Source: Flavobacterium sp. YJ01
Lineage (GTDB): Bacteria; Bacteroidota; Bacteroidia; Flavobacteriales; Flavobacteriaceae
Reading direction: 5' to 3'
DNA length: 64,000 bases
Assembly (NCBI RefSeq): GCF_029320955.1
Contig: NZ_CP119757.1
Span: 2,666,001 to 2,730,000 of the forward strand
Made by a program: the position numbers and the translations under genes. Positions 49,759-58,155 of the stretch are shown here, piece after piece (the first letter of the stretch is position 1; each line of letters begins with the position of its first letter). The notes under the pieces are model-generated. The model was given only the letters and a program-made list of their open reading frames with translations. It had not been told where the DNA came from and made no database searches.

Positions 49759-50685
49759 TTATTCTAATGTGATAGAAGTGCTTCCCATTATTTCTTGCTT
49801 GTCGAAGTAATTTACAAAATAAGTACCTTTCTTAAAATGATCTTCATTCGCATTTAAGATTCCGTAAACATTGACAGACTTGCCTTGAAAATCTGCTGCC
49901 ACAATAAAACTATAAACCAAAGCTTTATTATTTCCGAATTCGATTAGTTTATCATCTCCTAAAACGGTATTTTTTTGATCTAATACCTGAACATAATATA
50001 CTCGTTTTCCAGTTTTTGCAACCGCATTTCCATTAATTGTAAAACTGATTTTAAGTTTATCCGTACTCTTCGATTTTGTAGTTTCCAGTTCTTTTCCAGA
50101 GCTTTTTTCACGAAGTGCAATAACTTTAAAATTGCTCAAAGAAAGTTTTGAAGCATCTTTTAAAGTGGATTCCAGCTTTTTTTGTTTAGAAACTAAAGTA
50201 TCATTTTCCGCTTTCTGTTGGTACATCACAACATTCTGACTTTCAATTTCTGTTAAAAGGTTTTTATTTTGAAATTTCAGTTTTTTAATTTCCTGCACTC
50301 TCGTATCCAAAGAATTCTTTAGATCTAAAAGCTGATTTCTGTATATTTTAATTTGAGCCGCCGTCGGATTTTGAGAAACTTTAATCAGCTGCATTAAATT
50401 TTCAACATTTTTGCGTTCCAGTTCTAATTCTCTAGACATCGTATTTTTCTCAAGAATAGCTACATCGTACGCTTCCTTTAAAGTATTTAAAGAATCTAGA
50501 ATATTCATTTGTTCGCTCAACTCTCGCTTAACAACGGGATTTGCTTTGGTAACAACTTCTTCTTTTATCTCACTTTCCTCATTTTCAGGCTCGCTGCTAA
50601 AAACCAATACCGTAGCGCCTATTCCTAAAACAAAAATTAAAGCAAATAATGGTTTAAACCACTTTATTGTATTTTGTTTTTTCAT
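49759..50685 (-). CDS. Membrane-anchored coiled-coil protein of unknown function
   Basis: A 308-aa protein. One N-terminal membrane helix (residues 11-30, LFALIFVLGIGATVLVF) is followed by an acidic linker, then a long coiled coil (about 55-185: LSEQMNILDSLNTLKEAYDV, VQEIKKLKFQNKNLLTEIES). A C-terminal beta-rich domain (about 190-308) includes LKISFTINGNAVAKTGKRVY and VYGILNANEDHFKKGTYFVN. The layout suggests a periplasmic or membrane-tethered scaffold. I do not recognise the family. It is divergent from the suf cluster, with 331 bases between them. Confidence 0.75.
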   Translation of the reverse strand: MKKQNTIKWFKPLFALIFVLGIGATVLVFSSEPENEESEIKEEVVTKANPVVKRELSEQMNILDSLNTLKEAYDVAILEKNTMSRELELERKNVENLMQLIKVSQNPTAAQIKIYRNQLLDLKNSLDTRVQEIKKLKFQNKNLLTEIESQNVVMYQQKAENDTLVSKQKKLESTLKDASKLSLSNFKVIALREKSSGKELETTKSKSTDKLKISFTINGNAVAKTGKRVYYVQVLDQKNTVLGDDKLIEFGNNKALVYSFIVAADFQGKSVNVYGILNANEDHFKKGTYFVNYFDKQEIMGSTSITLE

Positions 50686-51016
50686 AATTAGTCACAATTT
50701 TTCGCAAAAATACCAAATAATCACAGAGTTACATCAGTAGAAATACTCGTTTTTAACATTTAAAACGTGAAATTGCAAAAAATCGAAAAAAAAGTAACAT
50801 TTTCAGCATTTATAGGCTCATTTTGGAGTCAAATTTTATCAAAATAACTAATATCTATTTTAACATTTGTTATAATAATGTGAACCGTTATGGAAAAAGG
50901 TTTTTAAGTCGTATCTTTGCAGACAATTTCTATTTAACATTGAAAATAAGCGTTTTAAATCTGTACTAATTTCATTACAGAAGATAAATGCTCATTAAAT
51001 TAAACATCTAAGAACA
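50686..51016. promoter_or_regulatory. Divergent region with suf promoter
   Basis: AT-rich and without an ORF. A good -7 box TATCTTTG sits at 50912-50919, 97 bases before the first suf gene; the -33 region is weak. No clear dyad for an iron-sulfur regulator was recognised, so how the cluster is regulated is not shown by the sequence. Confidence 0.5.
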
Positions 51017-51346
51017 ATGATAAAAGTTTCAGATACTGCCAAAAAGAAAATCATCGACCTGATGACTGATGATGGTTTTGACGCTGCTAGCGACTACGTA
51101 AGAGTAGGTGTAAAAAGCGGTGGATGCTCTGGTTTGTCTTATGATTTAAAATTTGACAAAACCAAAGGAGAAGACGATAAAATATTCGTAGATAACGATA
51201 TACAAATTGCCGTTGAAAAAAAATCATTCCTTTATTTAGCCGGAACAATTTTAGAATTTTCTGGAGGATTAAACGGAAAAGGATTTGTTTTCAATAATCC
51301 GAATGCAAGTAGAACTTGCGGATGTGGAGAATCATTCTCTCTTTAG
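51017..51346 (+). CDS. sufA: A-type iron-sulfur carrier protein
   Basis: A 109-aa HesB/IscA/SufA-family protein that receives and passes on Fe-S clusters. The three conserved cysteines are visible: GVKSGGCSGLSY and, at the end, TCGCGESFSL. The middle SGGLNGKGFVFNNPNA is typical of the family. It is the first gene of the suf cluster, 85 bases before sufB, with an AAGTC-type repeat between them. The symbol sufA is by position; the sequence alone could also be called iscA or erpA. Confidence 0.9.
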   Translation: MIKVSDTAKKKIIDLMTDDGFDAASDYVRVGVKSGGCSGLSYDLKFDKTKGEDDKIFVDNDIQIAVEKKSFLYLAGTILEFSGGLNGKGFVFNNPNASRTCGCGESFSL

Positions 51347-51423
51347 TCAAAAACCGAAAGTCATAAAGTCTTAAAGACTGCAGATTGACTTTCGAACTTT
51401 AGACTTTAAAACTTTAGACAATA
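51345..51423. repeat. AAGTC-type inverted heptad repeat, copy 1
   Basis: Forward units (CGAAAGTCATAAAGTCTTAA) are followed by inverted ones (GACTTTCGAACTTTAGACTT), so it can fold on itself. It lies between the sufA-like gene and sufB and belongs to the same family as copies at 54616, 55022 and 60652. Confidence 0.75.
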
Positions 51424-51431
51424 AAAAAATA

Positions 51432-52880
51432 ATGAGCAAATACACAGAAGACGATTTAAAAATCGAACTCGAAACTAAAGAATACGAATACGGATTTTAT
51501 ACCAATATAGAATCTGAAACATTTCCTGTGGGTTTAAACGAAGAGATCGTTCGCGCAATTTCTCTTAAAAAAGAAGAACCTGAGTGGATGACTGAGTGGC
51601 GTATCGAAGCTTTCCGCGCATGGAAAGAAATGATCGAACCAGAATGGGCAAATGTAAATTACGAAAAACCAGATTTTCAGGCTATTTCATATTATTCGGC
51701 TCCAAAACAAGTAGATCCTAACAAAACTTTAGACGATGTAGATCCTGAATTATTAGAGATGTACAAAAAGTTAGGAATCTCTGTAGACGAACAGAAAAAA
51801 ATGAACAATATCGCAATGGATATTGTTGTCGATTCTGTTTCTGTAGCAACAACTTTTAAGAAAACATTGGCCGAAAAAGGAATTATTTTCTGTCCAATTT
51901 CTGAAGCTATTAAAGAACATCCTGAATTAGTAAAAAAATATTTAGGTACTGTTGTTCCTCAAAAAGACAACTTCTACGCAGCATTAAACTCAGCAGTTTT
52001 CTCTGACGGAAGTTTCTGTTACATTCCAAAAGGCGTTAAATGCCCAATGGAACTTTCAACTTATTTCAGAATCAATCAAGCAGGAACTGGACAATTCGAA
52101 AGAACTCTTGTTATTGCTGACGAAGGAAGTTACGTTTCTTACCTTGAAGGATGTACTGCTCCAAGCCGTGACGAAAATCAATTGCACGCTGCCGTGGTTG
52201 AATTAATCGCTTTGGATGATGCAGAAATTAAATATTCTACAGTTCAAAACTGGTTTCCTGGAAATAAAGAAGGTAAAGGTGGAGTTTACAACTTTGTAAC
52301 GAAAAGAGGTTTATGCGAAACAAACGCTAAAATTTCTTGGACACAAGTTGAAACAGGTTCTGCTGTTACTTGGAAATATCCTTCTTGCGTACTAAAAGGT
52401 GATAATTCAGTAGGAGAATTTTATTCGATCGCTGTAACCAATAATTACCAACAAGCTGATACAGGAACTAAAATGATCCATTTAGGAAAAAACACTAAAT
52501 CGACTATTATTTCTAAAGGTATTTCGGCTGGAAAATCACAAAACAGTTACCGTGGTTTGGTGCAGATTTCGCCAAGAGCGGAGAATGCCAGAAACTTTTC
52601 GCAATGTGATTCATTATTAATGGGTAACAATTGTGGTGCGCATACTTTCCCATATATCGAAAGTAAAAATCCATCTGCTAAAATCGAGCACGAAGCAACG
52701 ACAAGTAAAATTGGAGAAGATCAGGTTTTCTACTGTAATCAAAGAGGTATTCCAACTGAAAAAGCGATTGCCTTAATTGTAAACGGTTTCAGTAAAGATG
52801 TCTTGAACAAATTGCCAATGGAATTTGCTGTTGAAGCTCAAAAATTATTAGAGATTTCTTTAGAAGGTTCTGTAGGATAA
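51432..52880 (+). CDS. sufB: Fe-S scaffold subunit SufB
   Basis: A 482-aa member of the SufBCD scaffold complex, which assembles Fe-S clusters in the cytoplasm. Characteristic stretches: [60 protein letters not shown] and the C-terminal [16 protein letters not shown] with [20 protein letters not shown]. The conserved core cysteine and Glu are present. Its downstream neighbour should be sufC, but three other genes intervene. Confidence 0.97.
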   Translation: MSKYTEDDLKIELETKEYEYGFYTNIESETFPVGLNEEIVRAISLKKEEPEWMTEWRIEAFRAWKEMIEPEWANVNYEKPDFQAISYYSAPKQVDPNKTLDDVDPELLEMYKKLGISVDEQKKMNNIAMDIVVDSVSVATTFKKTLAEKGIIFCPISEAIKEHPELVKKYLGTVVPQKDNFYAALNSAVFSDGSFCYIPKGVKCPMELSTYFRINQAGTGQFERTLVIADEGSYVSYLEGCTAPSRDENQLHAAVVELIALDDAEIKYSTVQNWFPGNKEGKGGVYNFVTKRGLCETNAKISWTQVETGSAVTWKYPSCVLKGDNSVGEFYSIAVTNNYQQADTGTKMIHLGKNTKSTIISKGISAGKSQNSYRGLVQISPRAENARNFSQCDSLLMGNNCGAHTFPYIESKNPSAKIEHEATTSKIGEDQVFYCNQRGIPTEKAIALIVNGFSKDVLNKLPMEFAVEAQKLLEISLEGSVG

Positions 52881-52896
52881 GAAAAAGCAAACAATT

Positions 52897-53094
52897 ATGG
52901 ATATCATCTTAAAAAATGTAAAGAAAAAAGATTTTCCAGTTTTAAAATCACTGGCAAAATCTCTTGGTTTTGAAATTGTTGAAGATAATGAAAAGCCATA
53001 TAATCCAGAATTTGTAAAAGAGATTCTTGACGCTGAAAAAAGTATTGAAGAAGGAAAAGGAATTAAAATAAAAGTTGAGGATTTGTGGAAATAA
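52897..53094 (+). CDS. Antitoxin of a YoeB-type module
   Basis: A 65-aa acidic protein (FPVLKSLAKSLGFEIVEDNE at the N-terminus, YNPEFVKEILDAEKSIEEGK at the C-terminus) with a short C-terminal tail that should wrap the toxin. This pattern is that of Bacteroidota RelB/YefM-like antitoxins (DUF2683-type). It begins 16 bases after sufB, and its last 10 bases overlap the toxin start. It probably represses its own promoter with the toxin, though here it may simply ride on the suf message. Confidence 0.82.
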   Translation: MDIILKNVKKKDFPVLKSLAKSLGFEIVEDNEKPYNPEFVKEILDAEKSIEEGKGIKIKVEDLWK

Positions 53095-53357
53095 TTTATT
53101 CTGAAAAGGCACAAAAAGACATTCTTTTTTGGAAGAAGTCCGGAAACAAATCAATAATGAAAAAGATCACAAATTTAATTGAAGATATTTTACTTCATCC
53201 TTATGAAGGGCTTGGAAAACCAGAACAATTAAAATATGAATTATCTGGAAGATGGTCAAGAAGAATTGATAAAGAGCATAGAATTATTTACAGAATAACC
53301 GAAGAAAACAATATAGAAATACTAAATATTCTTTCACTGAAAGGACATTACGAATAA
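53085..53357 (+). CDS. YoeB/Txe-family mRNA interferase toxin
   Basis: A 90-aa toxin expected to cut ribosome-bound mRNA. The start is GTG at 53085, overlapping the antitoxin. Family features: MEIIYSEKAQKDILFW at the start, LLHPYEGLGKPEQLKYELSG, then WSRRIDKEHRIIYRI, which contains the catalytic Arg and the Glu-His pair, and the terminal LSLKGHYE with the conserved His-Tyr. All expected key residues are present, so the toxin looks active. It lies inside the suf cluster between sufB and sufC. Confidence 0.92.
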   Translation: MEIIYSEKAQKDILFWKKSGNKSIMKKITNLIEDILLHPYEGLGKPEQLKYELSGRWSRRIDKEHRIIYRITEENNIEILNILSLKGHYE

Positions 53358-53363
53358 GTATTA

Positions 53364-53852
53364 ATGGAAAATAAAAAAGTCATCATTTTAGGTTCTTCTA
53401 GAAAAAATGGAAACACAACTAGAATTGTGGATGAAATTGCGAAAGAACATAATATTGATGTAGTAAATCTAAGCGATTATAATATTTCGTATTATGATTA
53501 CGAAAGCAAAAATATAGACGATGATTTTTTGCCTTTAATTAGAGGAATTATCGAAAAGTACGACACCTTAATTTTTGCAACGCCCATTTATTGGTATAAT
53601 ATGAGCGGAATTATGAAGGTTTTTTTCGATAGGATTTCAGATTTGATCCGAATTGAAAAAGAAACCGGAAGAAAGCTAAGAGGAAAGAAAATCGGAGTGA
53701 TCACAAATTCACATGACAATGTAATTGAAGATAGTTTTTACATTCCATTTCAAAAAACTGCCGATTATTTAGGCATGGAATATTTAGGACACGCACATTT
53801 TAATGCCAACATCCTAAACCAACAAACAAAAATAGAATTGACATTTATATAA
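53364..53852 (+). CDS. Flavodoxin-fold NAD(P)H-dependent oxidoreductase
   Basis: A 162-aa protein of the NADPH-dependent FMN reductase / flavodoxin-like family. It has the FMN phosphate loop near the N-terminus (ILGSSRKNGNTTRIVDEIAK) and the ribityl/isoalloxazine-contact segment FATPIYWYNMSGIMKVFFDR. It follows the yoeB toxin gene by 6 bases and precedes sufC by 13, so it is probably co-transcribed with suf. It could supply electrons, but a suf role is only an inference from position. The C-terminus is short. Confidence 0.82.
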   Translation: MENKKVIILGSSRKNGNTTRIVDEIAKEHNIDVVNLSDYNISYYDYESKNIDDDFLPLIRGIIEKYDTLIFATPIYWYNMSGIMKVFFDRISDLIRIEKETGRKLRGKKIGVITNSHDNVIEDSFYIPFQKTADYLGMEYLGHAHFNANILNQQTKIELTFI

Positions 53853-53865
53853 AATAAAAAAAACA

Positions 53866-54612
53866 ATGTTATCAATAAAAAACCTTCACGCCTCAATTGG
53901 TGATAAAGAAATCCTGAAAGGAATTAATATAGAAGTTAAAGCTGGCGAAGTACACGCTATCATGGGACCAAACGGTTCTGGAAAAAGTACACTTTCTGCA
54001 GTTATCGCAGGAAACGAAAACTATGAAGTTACAGACGGAGAAGTTATTCTTGACGGAGAAGATCTTGCTGATTTAGCTCCAGAAGAAAGAGCGCATAAAG
54101 GTGTTTTTCTTTCGTTTCAATATCCTGTAGAAATTCCTGGAGTTAGCGTTACTAACTTCATGAAAACTGCCATCAACGAAACTCGCAAAGCAAACGGACA
54201 GGAAGAAATGCCGGCAAACGAAATGTTGAAAGTAATTCGTGAGAAATCTGAATTATTAGAAATTGACCGTAAATTTTTATCTCGTTCTTTAAATGAAGGT
54301 TTTTCTGGAGGAGAGAAAAAAAGAAACGAGATTTTTCAAATGGCAATGTTAGAGCCAAAATTAGCAATCCTTGACGAAACAGATTCTGGTCTTGATATCG
54401 ACGCTTTAAGAATTGTTGCTAATGGAGTTAACAAATTAAAAAGCGACAAAAACGCTATTATTGTAATTACTCACTACCAACGTTTGCTAGATTATATCGT
54501 TCCTGATTTCGTTCACGTTCTTTACAACGGAAGAATCGTAAAATCTGGCGGAAAAGAACTAGCTTACGAATTAGAAGAAAAAGGATACGACTGGATCAAG
54601 GCGGAGAACTAA
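53866..54612 (+). CDS. sufC: Fe-S assembly ATPase SufC
   Basis: A 248-aa ABC-type ATPase that powers the SufBCD scaffold. Walker A is GPNGSGKST, the Q-loop region is FQYPVEIPGVS, the signature is LNEGFSGGEKKRNEIFQM and Walker B is LAILDETDSGLDIDALR, with the H-loop ITHYQRLLDYI. All are the SufC-specific versions. Length is standard. It is followed by an AAGTC-type repeat and an IVP-like gene before sufD. Confidence 0.97.
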   Translation: MLSIKNLHASIGDKEILKGINIEVKAGEVHAIMGPNGSGKSTLSAVIAGNENYEVTDGEVILDGEDLADLAPEERAHKGVFLSFQYPVEIPGVSVTNFMKTAINETRKANGQEEMPANEMLKVIREKSELLEIDRKFLSRSLNEGFSGGEKKRNEIFQMAMLEPKLAILDETDSGLDIDALRIVANGVNKLKSDKNAIIVITHYQRLLDYIVPDFVHVLYNGRIVKSGGKELAYELEEKGYDWIKAEN

Positions 54613-54615
54613 TTC

Positions 54616-54660
54616 TAAGTCGTAAAGTCGAAAGTCAAAAGTCATAAAGTCGAAAATACA
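54616..54660. repeat. AAGTC-type repeat, copy 2 (forward units only)
   Basis: Tandem units such as GTAAAGTCGAAAGTC and AAAGTCATAAAGTC end three bases before the ATG of the four-helix-bundle gene. The matching inverted units lie beyond that gene, at 55052-55140. Confidence 0.75.
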
Positions 54661-54662
54661 AT

Positions 54663-55031
54663 ATGAGTAAGTTCAAATCTTTTGAGGAAATAAATTCTTG
54701 GCAAAAATCTCGAATCTTCAATAAGAAAATATATTTGATTACTGAAAATTCTAATTTCAAAAAAGACTTTGATTTTGTTAGACAAATTAGACGCGCATCA
54801 CTTTCGATATCATCAAATGTAGCAGAAGGTTTTGAAAGAAATACAGATAAAGAGTTTATTTACTTTTTATATGTAGCCAAAGCATCGGCAGGAGAAGTTA
54901 GATCTCAATTATATTTAGCTTTTGATTTAGAATATATTATAAAAGAAGAATTTGAAATGCTTTTAGAATCGATTACAGAAATATCGAAATTATTAAGCGG
55001 TTTCATTAAATATTTGAGCCCAAAGTCATAA
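54663..55031 (+). CDS. Four-helix-bundle protein of the 23S rRNA IVP family
   Basis: A 122-aa all-helical protein of the S23/bIVP type: IRRASLSISSNVAEGFERNT (the family hallmark, with the S-x-x-x-N-I-A-E-G-like turn) and FLYVAKASAGEVRSQLYLAF. Homologues are encoded in intervening sequences of 23S rRNA, and related bundles (Avd) serve diversity-generating retroelements; the function of stand-alone copies is unknown. It is placed between sufC and sufD and is bracketed by AAGTC-type repeats on both sides, its stop falling at the start of the second block. This suggests that gene and repeats moved together. Confidence 0.88.
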   Translation: MSKFKSFEEINSWQKSRIFNKKIYLITENSNFKKDFDFVRQIRRASLSISSNVAEGFERNTDKEFIYFLYVAKASAGEVRSQLYLAFDLEYIIKEEFEMLLESITEISKLLSGFIKYLSPKS

Positions 55032-55143
55032 AGTCGAAAGTCATAAAGTCAAAAACTTTATGCTTTAATTCTTGACCTTTAGGCAAAAACAGTCGACAAT
55101 CCTGAGTCTTTTGACTTTCGACTTTCGACTTTAAGACTAAAAA
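55022..55143. repeat. AAGTC-type repeat, copy 3 (forward and inverted units)
   Basis: Forward units (AAAGTCATAAAGTCGAAAGT) begin inside the last codons of the IVP-like gene. Inverted units (GACTTTCGACTTTCGACTTT) follow at 55112-55135, just before the sufD start. Confidence 0.75.
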
Positions 55144-55148
55144 GAACA

Positions 55149-56465
55149 ATGGATTTAAAAGAAAAATTAGTATCGTCTTTTATGGCTTTTGAAGAGCGTG
55201 TCGATGTACATTCAGATTTACATGACATACGCACAAATGCTTTAAAAAACTTCGAAAATAAAGGTTTCCCAACCAAAAAAGAAGAAGCTTGGAAATACAC
55301 ATCGCTAAATGCCATCTTAAAAAATGACTTTACGGTTTTTCCAAAGCAGGAAAATGCAATCGAATTCAATCAGGTAAAAAAATACTTTTTACACGAAATT
55401 GACACTTATAAATTAGTATTTATCGATGGTGTTTTCAGTTCGCATTTGTCTTCTACAACGCACGACGGAATCGATGTTTGCTTAATGTCATCGGCATTGA
55501 CCAAACCAAAATATAAAATGGTTATTGATAACTATTTCAATCAAATTGCAAGTAAAGATGATAGTTTAACTTCATTAAATACTGCTTTTGCAATGGAAGG
55601 TGCATTTATCAATATCCCAAAGAAAAAAGTAGCAGACAAACCAATTGAGATTATGTATTTCTCAACAGGAAATGAAGCAGCTTTAATGGTTCAGCCAAGA
55701 AATTTGGTTATTGTGGGTGAAAATTCACATGTTCAAATTATCGAGCGTCACCAAAGTTTGAATGAAAATCCTGTTTTAACAAACTCTGTTACGGAGATTT
55801 TTGCTCAAAAACGTGCGATTGTTGATTATTATAAAATTCAAAATGATAACAGCGAAGCGAATTTAATTGACAACACTTACGTTTCTCAACAACAAGAAAG
55901 TCACGCTTCTGTTCATACTTTTTCATTTGGAGGAAACTTGACTCGTAACAACTTAAACTTTTACCATTTTGGTGAAAGATTAACAAGTACCTTAAACGGA
56001 ATTTCTATTTTAAATGACAAACAACACGTTGATCATTATACTTTGGTAAACCACGCACAACCAAACTGCGAAAGTTTCCAAGATTATAAAGGAATTTTCT
56101 CTGATCGTTCGACAGGAGTTTTCAACGGAAAAGTTTTGGTAGAAAAAGAAGCTCAAAAAACAAATGCTTTCCAAAAAAGCAACAATATTTTATTGAGTGA
56201 CAAAGCAACTATCAACGCAAAACCACAATTAGAGATTTTTGCAGATGATGTAAAATGTTCTCACGGTTGTACTGTTGGACAGCTTGATGAAACAGCAATG
56301 TTCTACATGCAGTCTCGTGGAATCCCGAAAAAAGAAGCAAAAGCTTTATTGATGTACGCATTCTCAAATGCCGTTATCGAAAGCATTAAAATACCAGAAT
56401 TAAAACAAAGAATTACTAAAATCATTGCCATGAAATTGGGCGTGAATTTAGGATTTGATTTGTAG
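55149..56465 (+). CDS. sufD: Fe-S scaffold subunit SufD
   Basis: A 438-aa partner of SufB and SufC in the Fe-S scaffold. Characteristic parts: KEEAWKYTSLNAILKND near the N-terminus and the SufB/D beta-helix core (VQIIERHQSL, GNLTRNNLNFYHFG, CESFQDYKGIFSDRSTGVFN). The C-terminal DVKCSHGCTVGQLDETAMFY, with SRGIPKKEAKALLMYAF, carries the conserved His and Cys of the SufB-SufD interface. It begins 117 bases after the IVP-like gene. Normal length. Confidence 0.96.
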   Translation: MDLKEKLVSSFMAFEERVDVHSDLHDIRTNALKNFENKGFPTKKEEAWKYTSLNAILKNDFTVFPKQENAIEFNQVKKYFLHEIDTYKLVFIDGVFSSHLSSTTHDGIDVCLMSSALTKPKYKMVIDNYFNQIASKDDSLTSLNTAFAMEGAFINIPKKKVADKPIEIMYFSTGNEAALMVQPRNLVIVGENSHVQIIERHQSLNENPVLTNSVTEIFAQKRAIVDYYKIQNDNSEANLIDNTYVSQQQESHASVHTFSFGGNLTRNNLNFYHFGERLTSTLNGISILNDKQHVDHYTLVNHAQPNCESFQDYKGIFSDRSTGVFNGKVLVEKEAQKTNAFQKSNNILLSDKATINAKPQLEIFADDVKCSHGCTVGQLDETAMFYMQSRGIPKKEAKALLMYAFSNAVIESIKIPELKQRITKIIAMKLGVNLGFDL

Positions 56466-56470
56466 TCAGG

Positions 56471-56582
56471 TTTAACCGCAATCCCGATAGCTATCGGGAG
56501 CAAAGATTTACGCAAAGTTCGCAAGGTTTAGTTTTAAACTTTGCGAACTTTGCGCTTTTTACTTGGCGCCTTTGCGGTAAAA
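56471..56582. repeat. Palindrome cluster between sufD and the serine hydrolase gene
   Basis: A perfect 18-base palindrome TCCCGATAGCTATCGGGA (56482-56499) is followed by a hairpin with 21-base arms at 56510-56530 and 56535-56555 (19 of 21 pair; core CGCAAAGTTCGCAA). Weak outer arms TTTAACCGCA / TGCGGTAAAA enclose both. It probably also ends transcription of the convergent genes. Confidence 0.75.
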
Positions 56583-56584
56583 TT

Positions 56585-57934
56585 TTATTTTTTTACTGAA
56601 GCAATAACTTCTTTCAAAAACCCATTAAAGTCAAAACTTTTATCACCTTCTCTAACTCCCATTCTTACAATTACCATATCCAAAGATGGAATAATCGCTA
56701 CCATTTGCCCTTGATATCCGCTGCAATAAAACATATCTCTAGGAACATCTGGAAATTTTCCTCCCGCATTTAACCAAAATTGCGCTCCATATTTTCCTTC
56801 AGAAGTATTCGTTGGTGTTGCGGTGTATTTTACCCAGCTTTCGTCTAGAATTTGTTCGCCATTCCAGTTTCCTTTATGGAGATAAAGTAATCCGAATTTA
56901 GACCAATCTCTTGTTGTTGCCCATCCGTAAGAAGAACCAACAAAAGTTCCTGACATGTCTTGTTCAACAATCATCGAGCTCATTCCGATTTTGTCGATTA
57001 CGGCGCTGTACCAAAAATCAAGATATTCTTGTTGTGTTTTGAATTGTCTTCTTAAAATCAGGGATAATAAATTGGTTGTTCCAGACGAATAATTCCAATG
57101 TGTGTTGGGTTTAAACTGAGCTGGTTTATCCAATTGCACTTTTCCCATATCTTCGGCCTGAAAAAGCATTTTTGTAGCGTCGCAGATTGTGCTGTAATTC
57201 TCTTCCCATTCTAAACCAGAATTCATATGAAGCAAATCGTTAATCGTAATAATTTTACGATCGTCATTTTGCCATTCTTTAACGGGAGCAGGTTTATAAA
57301 TATCAATTTTTCCTTGTTTGGCTAAAACTCCAAAAGCAGAACTTGTTATACTTTTTGTCATTGACCAGCCTAAAATTTTACTGTTTTTATTAAAACCTGT
57401 ATCATATTTTTCGGCGATCAGTTTGTCTTTATACAAAACCACAACCGCACGAGTTCTTTTTGCTTTTCCACCCGATTTGTCAAAAGCATTTTCAACCGCT
57501 TTTTTTAATTTTGAATAATCCACATTCGAAAACGAAGTATCTTTTGGTTCATTATTCCCATATGGAAACGGAAGATTATTTATCAATTTTGTTCTTTTCG
57601 GAAGTAAATATGGTTTTGAAATATCAAAATTATCATTAATCAAAGTTGCTCCTAAACCTTCACGATAAATTGCTTTTCTTTCTTTCAATCCGTAAACAGA
57701 AGAAATGGCAAATTTCCCTGCTTCATCAATTGAATTTTTCGCCAAATCAATCATGTCGATATCATTGTCAGTTTTTTGGATTAAATCCAACGGACGATTA
57801 TCTATAAAATGTCCAGATGCGACACTTTTGGCCGAGAAGCCTGAAATCAAATCAAGCTTTGGATAAGTTGTAAATCCGAAATACAAAAAAGCAAGAACCA
57901 CAACAAGCAAAAGTACTTTGAGAAATTTTTTCAT
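56585..57934 (-). CDS. Serine hydrolase, class C beta-lactamase family
   Basis: A 449-aa protein with an N-terminal membrane helix or signal (about 1-25, LKVLLLVVVLAFLYFGF). The S-x-x-K motif is SMTK (Ser191, Lys194) in ILGWSMTKSITSSAFG. The second motif area is HWNYSSGTTNLL (Y-S-S in place of Y-x-N). Other family features: LLHMNSGLEWEENYS, WATTRDWSKFGLLYLHKGNW and YCSGYQGQMVAIIPSLDMVI. Relatives include D-amino-acid peptidases, esterases and 6-aminohexanoate oligomer hydrolase-like enzymes; the substrate is unknown. It runs against the suf genes and separates sufD from sufS. Confidence 0.85.
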   Translation of the reverse strand: MKKFLKVLLLVVVLAFLYFGFTTYPKLDLISGFSAKSVASGHFIDNRPLDLIQKTDNDIDMIDLAKNSIDEAGKFAISSVYGLKERKAIYREGLGATLINDNFDISKPYLLPKRTKLINNLPFPYGNNEPKDTSFSNVDYSKLKKAVENAFDKSGGKAKRTRAVVVLYKDKLIAEKYDTGFNKNSKILGWSMTKSITSSAFGVLAKQGKIDIYKPAPVKEWQNDDRKIITINDLLHMNSGLEWEENYSTICDATKMLFQAEDMGKVQLDKPAQFKPNTHWNYSSGTTNLLSLILRRQFKTQQEYLDFWYSAVIDKIGMSSMIVEQDMSGTFVGSSYGWATTRDWSKFGLLYLHKGNWNGEQILDESWVKYTATPTNTSEGKYGAQFWLNAGGKFPDVPRDMFYCSGYQGQMVAIIPSLDMVIVRMGVREGDKSFDFNGFLKEVIASVKK

Positions 57935-58122
57935 GATGATTTAAGTTATTTTTATTGCAATATAAATAATTTATGTTCACGATTTTAAGACTCAAATTAT
58001 AAATCTGTTTCAGATTATTCAGAAAAGTGAACTCATTTTTATAAAATCAGCATTTAAGCCTTTAATCAATGGCATCATAAAAGGAAATTATAGAATTGCT
58101 GTATAAACAAATTTAGTTTTAG

Positions 58123-58130
58123 TACTTTTG
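58123..58130 (+). promoter_or_regulatory. -7 box of the sufS group
   Basis: TACTTTTG matches TAnnTTTG exactly and lies 25 bases before the sufS start. A TTG at 58096-58098 is a possible -33, with a slightly long spacer. The second half of the suf cluster therefore has its own promoter. Confidence 0.55.
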
Positions 58131-58155
58131 TAAATAGATTTTTTCTAAATAAGAC

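Noticed and set aside
54663..55031. Four-helix-bundle gene as the Avd protein of a diversity-generating retroelement
   Set aside because: No reverse transcriptase, template repeat or variable repeat was seen in the window.
51345..55143. A CRISPR array formed by AAGTC repeats
   Set aside because: The units are 7-9 bases long with no unique spacers, they occur in forward and inverted order, and no cas gene is present.
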